From Streptococcus oralis (GTDB lineage: Bacteria > Bacillota > Bacilli > Lactobacillales > Streptococcaceae), in contig NZ_CP019562.1 of NCBI RefSeq assembly GCF_001983955.1, forward strand, positions 930,001 through 994,000: DNA of 64,000 nt. Direction: 5' to 3'. Each line of letters begins with the position of its first letter. The first letter of the stretch is position 1. Positions 27,801 to 36,442 of the stretch are shown here, piece after piece. Made by a program: the position numbers and the translations under genes. The notes under the pieces are model-generated. The model did not search any database, was not told where the DNA came from, and was given only the letters and a program-made list of their open reading frames with translations.

Positions 27801-28499
27801 ATGGCGAGCATACTTGTAATTGAAGATAATAATGAAATCCAGGAAATTTTAAGAACCCTTCTTGCAGAGGAACACGAGGTGATTCAAGCATTCTCTGGGA
27901 CAGAAGGTATCATGCAATTTGACAAAGGTGGCATTGATCTCGTCTTGCTAGATATCATGCTCCCTGGGAAAAATGGCGACCAAGTCTTGCAAGCTATTCG
28001 ACAAACTAGTCAGACTCCGGTCATCATGCTTACTGCTTTAGGTGATAAAAAGCTCATCAGCCAATATCTCTTAGATGGTGCCAATGATTATGTAGTAAAA
28101 CCTTTTGATTTGGACGAAGTCTTTGCCAGAGTCACTGTTCAATTACGCCAAAGTAGTGAACATCAGTCAGGAAATCGAAGAGAAATTGATAACTTCGTAC
28201 AAAACTTTAAAAATATCCAGTTCGATGCTGATAGTTTTGAAATAAGTAACGCAACTGAAACCATTCGCCTTGCAAAGAAAGAGTGTCAGATTCTCCAAAT
28301 GTTGCTCCAGCATCCTAAAAAAATCTTCACCAAAGAAGAACTCTATGAATTGATTTGGGAAGAAAGTTACCTGCCTGGAGACAATACGCTCAACACTCAT
28401 CTAAGCAATCTCCGTAAAAAACTGCACCAACTGGATCCGAATCACGAATACATCGAAACCATTTGGGGAGTTGGTGTTCGATTAAAAGGAGACAAATAA
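27801..28499 (+). CDS. OmpR/PhoB-type response regulator
   Basis: A 232-residue two-component regulator. The receiver (1-115) starts MASILVIEDNNEI, its phospho-acceptor aspartate is in DLVLLDIMLPG, and the lysine is in YVVKPFDLDE. The C-terminal winged helix (about 140-230) ends VETIWGVGVRLKG-like (EYIETIWGVGVRLK). I chose ATG 27801 with AAAGGACGAGG upstream; an in-frame upstream extension runs through the promoter region. The stop overlaps the kinase start (TAATG). Convergent to an ABC exporter, a common arrangement for peptide-antibiotic sensing. Confidence 0.9.
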   Translation: MASILVIEDNNEIQEILRTLLAEEHEVIQAFSGTEGIMQFDKGGIDLVLLDIMLPGKNGDQVLQAIRQTSQTPVIMLTALGDKKLISQYLLDGANDYVVKPFDLDEVFARVTVQLRQSSEHQSGNRREIDNFVQNFKNIQFDADSFEISNATETIRLAKKECQILQMLLQHPKKIFTKEELYELIWEESYLPGDNTLNTHLSNLRKKLHQLDPNHEYIETIWGVGVRLKGDK

Positions 28500-29377
28500 T
28501 GAATTACATTTTGATATCAATATTACTCCTTACTAACATTATTTTGGCGATTTCTTTGATTCGCTATCATATAGCAATTAAAGATTTAAGCAGACAAATC
28601 GAAGAAAAGATTCGCTCTGGTAGCATGAAGAGGATCGGTGTAAATTTCTTTTCAAAGACCATTTTGCGACTACATAACCAAATTGAGAATCTATTTCAAG
28701 AAGTGGAGCAAAACCAACTAATCATGAAGCGTGAAAAACGCACCCTAGATATGGCAATCAGTAACATCGCTCATGATATTCGTACACCTTTGACAATCGC
28801 TTCAGGATATACCCAGCAACTAATAAAACACCCCGATAATAGTTCAGAAACCTTAAATAAAATAGCCCATCATCAGGATTTGGTTTCCAAACGTTTGGAG
28901 GCTCTCCTCGAATACCGTCATTTGATGGAAGGAGCAGTCAAACCGAAACTGGAAGAACTTGATTTATCAACTTTTATAACGAAAAAGACTTTAGCCTATT
29001 ACGATGTTTTTCAGTCATCACATATTGTTCTTGATTTTAACGTTGAACCAGGATTGAAAACGACGACTGATGAGGACTTGCTGGATCGAATTATACAAAA
29101 CCTGCTTGGAAATGTTCTCAAGCACGGCAAGGAGAAGGCTCGACTTTCTTTGAAAAAGGAAGAAAATAGGCTTGTTTTGGAAATTGATAATCTAGTCAAA
29201 AAACCTATCAAGAATATAGACAATCTCAGCAATCGTTTTTATTCTGAAAATATGTCAGATACCGAAGAATCCTCTGGTTTAGGTCTCTATATTACCGAGG
29301 AATTAGTTCATCTTCTCGGTTCAGAGATGAAACTAAGCACAGATGATCAGTGGTTGTCGGTTTTCATTTATTTTTAA
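28499..29377 (+). CDS. Sensor histidine kinase
   Basis: A 292-residue kinase with a single N-terminal transmembrane helix (MNYILISILLLTNIILAISL) and no extracytoplasmic domain, so it may be an intramembrane-sensing type. The phosphorylated histidine is in SNIAHDIRTPLTIA. The catalytic domain shows the N-box (IIQNLLGNVLKHG) and ESSGLGLYITEELVHLLG as G-box. It is translationally coupled to the regulator. Lack of a sensor domain fits kinases that take their signal from an ABC transporter, here the exporter on the opposite strand. Confidence 0.88.
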   Translation: MNYILISILLLTNIILAISLIRYHIAIKDLSRQIEEKIRSGSMKRIGVNFFSKTILRLHNQIENLFQEVEQNQLIMKREKRTLDMAISNIAHDIRTPLTIASGYTQQLIKHPDNSSETLNKIAHHQDLVSKRLEALLEYRHLMEGAVKPKLEELDLSTFITKKTLAYYDVFQSSHIVLDFNVEPGLKTTTDEDLLDRIIQNLLGNVLKHGKEKARLSLKKEENRLVLEIDNLVKKPIKNIDNLSNRFYSENMSDTEESSGLGLYITEELVHLLGSEMKLSTDDQWLSVFIYF

Positions 29378-29386
29378 CGAAAAGAA

Positions 29387-29418
29387 ACCTCCTCAGTAGT
29401 CTAGAGGAGGTCATTTTT
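29387..29418. terminator. Bidirectional terminator between kinase and ABC genes
   Basis: ACCTCCTC / GAGGAGGT with A-rich left and T-rich right flanks; it serves both convergent units. Confidence 0.8.
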
Positions 29419-30169
29419 ATAAGCTTTTCTTCTTGAAAACAGTCAGTCCACTGAAAGAGAAGAAAAGTATGACCGTTACGCAAACCGTGATGGTATAGAG
29501 AATAGCTTGACTATTAGTAGTCATAGCATAGGCAAAATCTAGAATTAAATATCGTAGAATTTCAATGTCTGGGAAAAGAAGCATTGGCGTAGAAAGGATG
29601 ATAGAGGTAACTAGATAGCCAATAAATGCGGCAAGATAAGAATGAGTCACATAGAGAATGAAGGAAACAATCGAAAGCCAAGCAAGGAGGCAGAGAAATT
29701 GAAGGAAAATCGTTAAGAGGAGGTTTGTAATAAAACCATCAGGCATCGTACCAAGTCCGTTTAGTAGAGTTGAGGGAACAAAAGCAATCACAAGGCTGGC
29801 GATGAGCTGTAAGAGAGCGATACTTGCTAGTACAAAGGATTTAGCAAGGAAAAACTCTGTACGAGAAACGCCAACAGTCAAACTATTTTTATAGAGCTTG
29901 CCGATTAGATCAACTCCTAGAACTAGACATGCTAGAACAATGCAGAGAAAAACGAGGTTTGAACCATTGCTGGACGCGTTGATTAGAGCTTCTATCCCAT
30001 TCCAACCATGGGTTGGAGTCTCTGGTGGTGTTGTATTTACTGACATTAAATGTCCTGTAGCCCCGATAGTGGCACCCATTAGCAAGAGAACAAAGAGAAT
30101 GAATTCTGTAATCCAGAATCCTTTGGAGCGGAAAAGACGGTAAAAATCTGCTTGAATGGTATGTATCAT
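29417..30169 (-). CDS. ABC-2-type permease (lantibiotic/bacitracin-export type)
   Basis: A 250-residue membrane protein with six hydrophobic segments, beginning MIHTIQADFYRLFRSKGFW, which is the typical start of LanE/LanG- and BcrB-type permeases. Segments at about 20-40, 70-90, 100-125, 145-165, 170-195 and 225-245. It starts 10 bp after the ATPase gene on the minus strand, so the two form an exporter. Its substrate is not readable from sequence; peptide antibiotics are the usual targets. Confidence 0.82.
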   Translation of the reverse strand: MIHTIQADFYRLFRSKGFWITEFILFVLLLMGATIGATGHLMSVNTTPPETPTHGWNGIEALINASSNGSNLVFLCIVLACLVLGVDLIGKLYKNSLTVGVSRTEFFLAKSFVLASIALLQLIASLVIAFVPSTLLNGLGTMPDGFITNLLLTIFLQFLCLLAWLSIVSFILYVTHSYLAAFIGYLVTSIILSTPMLLFPDIEILRYLILDFAYAMTTNSQAILYTITVCVTVILFFSFSGLTVFKKKSL

Positions 30170-30179
30170 GATTTTTCTC

Positions 30180-31088
30180 CTATTCTACCAATTGGGTGAA
30201 GTATTCTTCTAGGTTTTGACGGGCAAAGTAAATCTCATCAATAGCAACATCGGCCAAAGTAAGTTGCTTGAGAATCTGTTTGACATCTTGTTCATTACCA
30301 AAGATATGGATTTCATTGTCAGGATTGACAACCTTAAACTGGAGCTGGATTTGTTCTTTCAATACCTGACATGCTCTTTCTTTGTCGCTTGTTTTAAGCA
30401 CAATATAATCCTCACTCAGTGTTTCAAACTCAGCTTTACTGATTTCACGGATAATCTTACCTTGATCCAAAATTCCAAAGCGATTAGCTAAAAGATAGAG
30501 TTCTGACAAGATATGGCTAGAGATGAGGATGGTTATGCCTTTTTCTTGATTGAGCCGCTGGATCATGAGACGAAATTCTTTGATTCCAATTGGGTCGAGA
30601 CCGTTAATGGGTTCATCAAGAATAAGGAAGTCAGGTTTGGATAGGAGGGCAATGGCGATGCCAAGTCTTTGTTTCATTCCTAGTGAGAAATCACGAAAGA
30701 CTTTTTTCCCTGTATCTGACAAGCCAACATAGTCCAAGGTCTCATGAATCACCTTATCAGCATTTGGGATATGACGAATCATACAATAATATTTCAGATT
30801 TTGATAAGCTGTTAAGTGATTATGGGCTACAGGTGATTCGATAACAGAACCCACTTGAGATAATGCCTTGGTCCACTCATTTTGTCCTTGACTAGAAAAG
30901 AGAGAAACTGTACCTTTGTCCGCAAACAATAATTGTGTAATGATTTTGATAAGAGTAGTTTTACCTGCTCCATTTTTTCCGATTAGTCCATAAATATCTC
31001 CCTCTTTTATGGTTAGACTAAGATCTTGAAGAATAGCTTGTTGGCCGAATTGTTTGGTCAGTCCATGAATTTCGAGTACTGTTTTCAT
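30180..31088 (-). CDS. ABC transporter ATP-binding protein
   Basis: A 302-residue ATPase. Walker A GKNGAGKTTLIKI, signature FSLGMKQRLGIA, Walker B FLILDEPINGLDP and the H-loop ILISSH are intact. The C-terminal extension of about 90 residues is typical of BcrA/LanF-type ATPases. I start at MKTVLEIHGLTKQFG (31088) with AAAGGAGAAAATC upstream; an in-frame extension to 31142 is not supported. First gene of a two-gene exporter operon facing the two-component system. Confidence 0.9.
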   Translation of the reverse strand: MKTVLEIHGLTKQFGQQAILQDLSLTIKEGDIYGLIGKNGAGKTTLIKIITQLLFADKGTVSLFSSQGQNEWTKALSQVGSVIESPVAHNHLTAYQNLKYYCMIRHIPNADKVIHETLDYVGLSDTGKKVFRDFSLGMKQRLGIAIALLSKPDFLILDEPINGLDPIGIKEFRLMIQRLNQEKGITILISSHILSELYLLANRFGILDQGKIIREISKAEFETLSEDYIVLKTSDKERACQVLKEQIQLQFKVVNPDNEIHIFGNEQDVKQILKQLTLADVAIDEIYFARQNLEEYFTQLVE

Positions 31089-31199
31089 GATTTTCTCCTT
31101 TTGATTTGTTTTACTAACTTTAGTATAAGGTATAGAAATCAAAGAAAGTTCAAGTAATTCTAAAGAGTTTCTAAAGTTTTGTAATTCTTAAAAGAAACA

Positions 31200-31226
31200 A
31201 AACCCAGTTGATATGAACTGGGCTTC
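31200..31226 (-). terminator. Terminator after the HAD phosphatase gene
   Basis: AACCCAGTT / GAACTGGG(CTT) hairpin just past the stop of the gene at 31231-32040; the opposite strand has the T run. Confidence 0.7.
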
Positions 31227-31230
31227 TCAA

Positions 31231-32040
31231 TTATAAAATATACTTCTCAATCGCGCGTGCAACACCTTCTTCTTCATTGCTGGCTGTAACGTCATTGGCT
31301 AAGGATTTGACATGGTCGCTGGCATTTCCCATAGCAATGCCAAGTCCTGCAAACTGAAGCATTTCGATATCGTTATTGGCATCGCCCATGGCCATAATGT
31401 CTGAGGGCTCGATCTTCAAAATCGCTGCTAGTCGAGAAAGAGCAGTAGCCTTGGTAGTTCCAAGTGGCATCGCTTCATAAATGACTGGCTGCGAACGAAC
31501 GCCGCTAAATCGTTGGCAGAGTTCCTCAGCGAACCGCTGCTCAAAATCGTCTGTTTGTTCTTTTGTTCCTAAAAACATACCTTGGAACATACGATATTTG
31601 CCACTAGTCGCGTCCTCAAGGGAGATTTCAGTCAGGTCTGAAAAGACGAGCTTGGCATCATTTTGAACGATTTGATTAGGCTTACCACCGAGGACAAAAT
31701 AATGTTTCTCATCAAAAAGAGTTAACTGGACGTCGCTTTTTTCTGCTAGGTCATAAAGGTATTCAATGTCAGCTGGACTGAGTTCTTGCCAGTCAACTAG
31801 ACTCCAGTCACTGGTCTGGTGGGTTGAGCAACCGTTATTGACAATGACATACTCATTCTGGAGATCAAGATTCAGTTTTTTGTAATAAGGAAGAACCCCG
31901 AAAAGCGGGCGACCTGTACAGAGAACCAGTTTGACACCTTTTTCAATGGCCTGATGAATGGCAGTGATGTGGGCTTGTGGGATTTCCTTGGCTTCATTAA
32001 GGAGGGTTCCGTCCATATCCAAGGCAAGTAGTTTAATCAT
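31231..32040 (-). CDS. Cof-type HAD-superfamily phosphatase
   Basis: A 269-residue member of HAD subfamily IIB. Motif I LLALDMDGTLLNEAKEIPQ holds the nucleophile and general acid, motif II VLCTGR, and motif IV MAMGDANNDIEMLQFAG-like (IMAMGDANNDIEML). A C2B cap lies between. Such enzymes dephosphorylate sugar phosphates or flavin and cofactor phosphates; the specific substrate is not predictable. Single gene with its own terminator. Confidence 0.88.
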   Translation of the reverse strand: MIKLLALDMDGTLLNEAKEIPQAHITAIHQAIEKGVKLVLCTGRPLFGVLPYYKKLNLDLQNEYVIVNNGCSTHQTSDWSLVDWQELSPADIEYLYDLAEKSDVQLTLFDEKHYFVLGGKPNQIVQNDAKLVFSDLTEISLEDATSGKYRMFQGMFLGTKEQTDDFEQRFAEELCQRFSGVRSQPVIYEAMPLGTTKATALSRLAAILKIEPSDIMAMGDANNDIEMLQFAGLGIAMGNASDHVKSLANDVTASNEEEGVARAIEKYIL

Positions 32041-32129
32041 AAGACTTCCTTTTCTAGGTGTTTTGCTTTTATTATAGCATATAGACTATGAAATGTCTGA
32101 CAGAATAGTAACATTCGACTTTCTTTTTC

Positions 32130-32158
32130 TTGAAAAAGAAAATAAAATCTTATATAAT
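32130..32158 (+). promoter_or_regulatory. Promoter of the MarR-EVE operon
   Basis: TTGAAA, 17-bp spacer, TATAAT (32153-32158). TTTCTTTTTCTTGAAAAAGAAA at 32119-32140 is close to palindromic and overlaps the -35, a candidate operator for the MarR protein itself. Confidence 0.65.
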
Positions 32159-32186
32159 ATGTACACTTAATATTTAAGGAGAAATA

Positions 32187-32648
32187 ATGTCAAAGTATCA
32201 CTTTAATTCAATTTACAAAAATGATGAAACAGAGTCTACAGGTCTTCTTTTCATCAAAGTCTACAACAAATGGGAAAGCAATTTAAAAAGAGTCTTGAAA
32301 TCAGTTGGTCTTACTTTGCCTCAATTTATCGTTTTAACCTCGCTCTTGTTTTTGTCTAATAGAGAGGAATATGTAACGCAAGTTGATATTGCTCGGTTCA
32401 CTGGTATGGATGTCATGACGGTTTCCCAGATTGTTAGACTACTGGAGAAGAAAGACTACATTAGACGTGATCAACATCCAAAGGATAGTCGGGCAAAACT
32501 GGTCTCAGTGACGAAGTCTGGCGCGGAGAAGGTCAATCAAGCTTTACCCTTAGTAGAAGGGATTGATGAAAAATTTTTTGAAAAACTTTCTAACGATAGA
32601 GAAAGTTTTAATCACATGTTAGCAGTGTTGGAGGATAAAAATGCCTAG
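32187..32648 (+). CDS. MarR-family transcriptional regulator
   Basis: A 153-residue winged-helix repressor. YVTQVDIARFTGMDVMTVSQ is the recognition helix region, and IRRDQHPKDSRAKLVSVTKS is the wing with the DxRxK-type motif. It likely represses its own operon in the absence of a ligand. The ATG has AAGGAG 7 nt upstream. The end overlaps the EVE-domain gene by 8 nt, so the two are translationally coupled. Confidence 0.88.
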   Translation: MSKYHFNSIYKNDETESTGLLFIKVYNKWESNLKRVLKSVGLTLPQFIVLTSLLFLSNREEYVTQVDIARFTGMDVMTVSQIVRLLEKKDYIRRDQHPKDSRAKLVSVTKSGAEKVNQALPLVEGIDEKFFEKLSNDRESFNHMLAVLEDKNA

Positions 32649-33060
32649 ATATTGGGTCGGAGTTGTTTCAAAGAATCATGTTTTAAGAGGAGTTGAGGGA
32701 AATTTTTGTCAGGTCTGTCATGGAAAGGGCGGCCCCTTAAATCGTATGAAAAAAGGTGACTATCTTTTATACTATAGTCCAAAATACGATATGAATGGTC
32801 AAGATAAGTTACAGGCTTTTGTGGCCGTAGGTAAAATTATAGATGACAAAGCCTATCAAGTAGAGCAATTTGAAGGATTCTTTCCCTTTAGACGAAATGT
32901 CGAGTATTATCTACCAGTCAAAGATTGTTCCATAGAAATAGCTAGACAGCATTCTGAATGGAGAGACTATACTTCTCGACTTCGTTATGGACATTTTGAA
33001 GTTTCCAAAGACTTTTTCCTCTATATCTTTCATCATATGAAAGTGGATGCTGAAGTATGA
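32641..33060 (+). CDS. EVE-domain protein
   Basis: A 139-residue protein that is a single EVE domain (PUA-like fold): PRYWVGVVSKNHVLRGVEGN at the start, MKKGDYLLYYSP in the middle, FVAVGKIIDD and FPFRRNVEYY later. EVE/YTH-like domains read modified bases in RNA or DNA. Pairing with a MarR regulator is frequent in streptococci, but the biological target is unknown. Tryptophan and aromatic residues of the binding cage cannot be confirmed by eye. Confidence 0.85.
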   Translation: MPRYWVGVVSKNHVLRGVEGNFCQVCHGKGGPLNRMKKGDYLLYYSPKYDMNGQDKLQAFVAVGKIIDDKAYQVEQFEGFFPFRRNVEYYLPVKDCSIEIARQHSEWRDYTSRLRYGHFEVSKDFFLYIFHHMKVDAEV

Positions 33061-33101
33061 TTGATTTGCTAGTTAAATGATTATCAACAAGAATTTTGGA
33101 T

Positions 33102-33130
33102 TTGGACTGTGAAGCGAACTTTGCTATAAT
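33102..33130 (+). promoter_or_regulatory. rexB promoter
   Basis: TTGGAC (33102-33107), 17-bp spacer, TATAAT (33125-33130), 36 bp before the rexB ATG. Confidence 0.75.
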
Positions 33131-33166
33131 AGAGTAAGAAACTTTGATAAACCAAACGAGGCTGAG

Positions 33167-36100
33167 ATGAAATTACTTTATACTGATATTCGGACTTCTT
33201 TGACAGAAATCTTGACCAGAGAGGCGGAAGAGCTGGTTGCTACTGGTAAGCGGGTTTTCTACATTGCTCCCAACTCTCTTTCATTTGAAAAGGAACGCGC
33301 CGTGCTGGAATGCTTGTCCCAGCAGGCTTCTTTTGCGATTACCGTCACGCGCTTTGCTCAGATGGCTCGTTACCTGGTTTTAAATGACTTGCCTACAAAG
33401 ACCAGTCTTGATGACATCGGCCTTGGGATGGCCTTTTATAAATGTCTTGCTGAACTTGATCCCAAAGAGTTACGAGTTTATGGTGCTATTAAACAAGACC
33501 CTCAGTTTATCCAGCAGTTGATTGAACTTTATCATGAGATGACGACTGCTCAGATGAACTTTTTAGACTTAGAAAGTTTGAGTGATGAGGACAAGCGGGC
33601 AGATTTACTCTTGATTTTTGAGAAAGTGACTGCCTATCTCAATCAAAGCCAGTTGGCTCAGGGAAGTCAATTGTCCCATTTGATTGAGGCTATTGAGAAT
33701 GATAAGGTAAGTAGTGATTTCAGTCATATTGCCTTAGTCATTGACGGATTTACTCGTTTTTCTGCTGAGGAAGAACATGTAGTGGATCTGCTCCAGCGTA
33801 AAGGTGTTGAGATTGTCATTGGTGCTTATGCAAGCAAGAAGGCCTATACCAGTCCGTTCACTGAAGGAAATCTCTACCAAGCCAGTGTGGAATTTCTTCA
33901 TCATTTAGGTGCTAAATACCAAACGGTTGCTCAAGACCGTTCTCAGACTCATGCGTACATGGATAGTTTTGACAAGGCCTCTCGTTTGCTAGAGTCTTCT
34001 TATGACTTTTCAGAACTCACTTTGGATGTAGATGAGAAGGACCGTGAAAATCTGCAAATCTGGTCTTGCTTGACACAAAAAGAAGAGTTGGAGTTGGTAG
34101 CCCGCAGCATCCGTCAGAAATTACATGACCATCCAGAACTGAGTTACAAGAATTTCCGTATTTTGCTGGGAGATGTAGCTTCTTATCAGTTATCACTAAA
34201 AACTATTTTTGACCAGTACCAGATTCCGTTCTATCTTGGTAGAAGTGAATCCATGGCTCATCATCCCTTAACCCAGTATGTCGAATCTATTTTGCGTTTG
34301 AAACGCTACCGTTTTCGTCAGGAGGATTTGATTAATCTCCTCAGAACTGGTCTGTATACTGACCTTAGCCAAGCGGATATTGATGCTTTTGAGCAATATC
34401 TCCGCTATCTTGGCATCAATGGCTTGCCAGCTTTTCAGCAGACCTTCACTAAATCCCACCATGGAAAATTCGATTTGGAACGTTTGAACGCCATTCGTCT
34501 GCGAGTTCTGACGCCACTTGAAACCTTATTAGCCAGTCGAAAACAAAAGGCTGAAAATCTCGTGCAAAAGTGGAGTACATTTCTAAAAAACGCTGCTTTA
34601 AGCAAGCAGATGCAAGACTTGACAGCTACTATGGAAGCTCTAGAACAGGAAAGACAAGCTGAAGTTTGGAAAGCCTTTTATCATGTTTTAGAACAATTTG
34701 CGACAGTTTTTGATGGTTCACAAGTTAGTCTGGAGGACTTCCTAGCCTTGCTCCACTCAGGGATGACTTTATCTCAGTATCGCACTATTCCAGCAACAGT
34801 AGACACTGTTCTGGTGCAGAGTTACGATTTGATCGCACCACTGACTTCTGACTTTGTCTACGCTATTGGGCTGACTCAGGATCATTTGCCAAAAATTGCG
34901 CAAAACACCAGCCTGTTAACAGATGAAGAAAGACAAAGCCTAAATCAAGCGACTGATGATGGAGCGCAATTACTGATTGCAAGCAGTGAAAACCTCAAGA
35001 AAAATCGCTATACCATGCTTTCCTTGGTTAATGCTGCCCGTAAACAATTGATTTTGTCAGCACCCAGTCTTCTCAATGAAAACGAGAGTAAGGAATCGGC
35101 CTATCTTCAGGAACTGGTGAGTTTTGGATTTAATCGGACAGAGAAGAAGATTCATCACAAAGGTTTGTCTAAGGAAGATATGAGTTCTTATCACAGTCTC
35201 TTGTCTAGCTTAGTTGCCTATCACCAACAGGGCGAGACGAGTGATAGGGAGCAAGATTTGACCTTTGTCAAGGTTCTGGCGCGTGTGATGGGTAAAAAGC
35301 TAGATCAAAAAGGCCTTACAAATCCAGCTATCCCAACAAGTCCAAGTAGCAAACCATTAGAGAAAGAGACCTTGCAGGCTCTCTATCCAGCTGACAAAGA
35401 GTTTTACCTGTCTACCTCTGGTTTGACGGAGTTTTACCGTAACCAATACAGTTATTTCCTCCGTTATGTCTTAGGTTTGCAGGAAGAATTGCGCCTTCGT
35501 CCAGATGCTCGCAGTCACGGGAATTTCTTGCATAGTATTTTTGAACGTGCCTTGAAACTGCCTACTGAAAATCCGTTTGATCAGCGTTTGGAACAAGCTA
35601 TTCAAGAAACCAGCCAAGAACGCGAATTTGAAGCTATTTATCAGGAAAGTTTGGAAGCCCAGTTTACCAAGGAAGTTCTGCATGATGTCGCGCGAACTAC
35701 GGGCCACATCCTTCGTCATAATCCAGCTATCGAAACCATCCAAGAGGAGGCAACATTTGGTGGTAAGGACCAGGCCTTTATTCAATTGGAAAATGGTCGC
35801 AGTGTTCATGTGCGAGGCAAGGTTGACCGTATTGACCGTTTGAAAGCTGATGGAGCGCTAGGAGTGGTGGACTACAAGTCTAGTCTGACTCAGTTCCAGT
35901 TTCCTCATTTCTTTAATGGGCTCAATTCCCAACTGCCAACCTATCTTGCCGCCCTTAAAGGAGAAGGAGAGCAGAACTTTTTCGGAGCTATGTACCTAGA
36001 AATGGCTGAACCTGTCCAATCCTTATTAGCAGTTAAAAATCTTGCAGGAGCAGTAGTAGAAGCCAGCAAGTCTATGAAATACCAAGGGCTCTTTTTAGAA

Positions 36101-36442
36101 AAAGAAAGCAGTTATTTAGGCGATTTTTACAATAAAAACAAGGCCAATCAGCTGACAGACGAGGAATTCCAGCTCTTACTAGACTATAATGCCCATCTTT
36201 ACAAGAAGGCAGCTGAAAAGATTTTAGAAGGTCAGTTCGCCATCAATCCATACACAGAGAACGGAAGAAGTATTGCCCCGTACGTTCAGCAACACCAAGC
36301 CATTACAGGATTTGAAGCCAATTACCACTTGGGTCAAGCTCGTTTCCTAGAAAAGTTAGACCTAGCGGATGGCAAGCGCCTAGTAGGAGAAAAGCTCAAG
36401 CAAGCTTGGTTTGAAAAAATGAGAGAGGAGTTGAATCAATGA
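33167..36442 (+). CDS. rexB: ATP-dependent exonuclease subunit RexB (AddB family)
   Basis: A 1091-residue subunit of the RexAB helicase-nuclease, which resects double-strand breaks for RecA. The N-terminal helicase-like part lacks a proper Walker A ([16 protein letters not shown] in its place), as in other RexB proteins. The C-terminal nuclease shows [13 protein letters not shown] and [11 protein letters not shown], with the catalytic aspartates and lysine. The four cysteines of an AddB-type iron-sulfur cluster are not evident, as is usual in lactic acid bacteria. It overlaps rexA by 4 nt. Confidence 0.95.
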   Translation: MKLLYTDIRTSLTEILTREAEELVATGKRVFYIAPNSLSFEKERAVLECLSQQASFAITVTRFAQMARYLVLNDLPTKTSLDDIGLGMAFYKCLAELDPKELRVYGAIKQDPQFIQQLIELYHEMTTAQMNFLDLESLSDEDKRADLLLIFEKVTAYLNQSQLAQGSQLSHLIEAIENDKVSSDFSHIALVIDGFTRFSAEEEHVVDLLQRKGVEIVIGAYASKKAYTSPFTEGNLYQASVEFLHHLGAKYQTVAQDRSQTHAYMDSFDKASRLLESSYDFSELTLDVDEKDRENLQIWSCLTQKEELELVARSIRQKLHDHPELSYKNFRILLGDVASYQLSLKTIFDQYQIPFYLGRSESMAHHPLTQYVESILRLKRYRFRQEDLINLLRTGLYTDLSQADIDAFEQYLRYLGINGLPAFQQTFTKSHHGKFDLERLNAIRLRVLTPLETLLASRKQKAENLVQKWSTFLKNAALSKQMQDLTATMEALEQERQAEVWKAFYHVLEQFATVFDGSQVSLEDFLALLHSGMTLSQYRTIPATVDTVLVQSYDLIAPLTSDFVYAIGLTQDHLPKIAQNTSLLTDEERQSLNQATDDGAQLLIASSENLKKNRYTMLSLVNAARKQLILSAPSLLNENESKESAYLQELVSFGFNRTEKKIHHKGLSKEDMSSYHSLLSSLVAYHQQGETSDREQDLTFVKVLARVMGKKLDQKGLTNPAIPTSPSSKPLEKETLQALYPADKEFYLSTSGLTEFYRNQYSYFLRYVLGLQEELRLRPDARSHGNFLHSIFERALKLPTENPFDQRLEQAIQETSQEREFEAIYQESLEAQFTKEVLHDVARTTGHILRHNPAIETIQEEATFGGKDQAFIQLENGRSVHVRGKVDRIDRLKADGALGVVDYKSSLTQFQFPHFFNGLNSQLPTYLAALKGEGEQNFFGAMYLEMAEPVQSLLAVKNLAGAVVEASKSMKYQGLFLEKESSYLGDFYNKNKANQLTDEEFQLLLDYNAHLYKKAAEKILEGQFAINPYTENGRSIAPYVQQHQAITGFEANYHLGQARFLEKLDLADGKRLVGEKLKQAWFEKMREELNQ

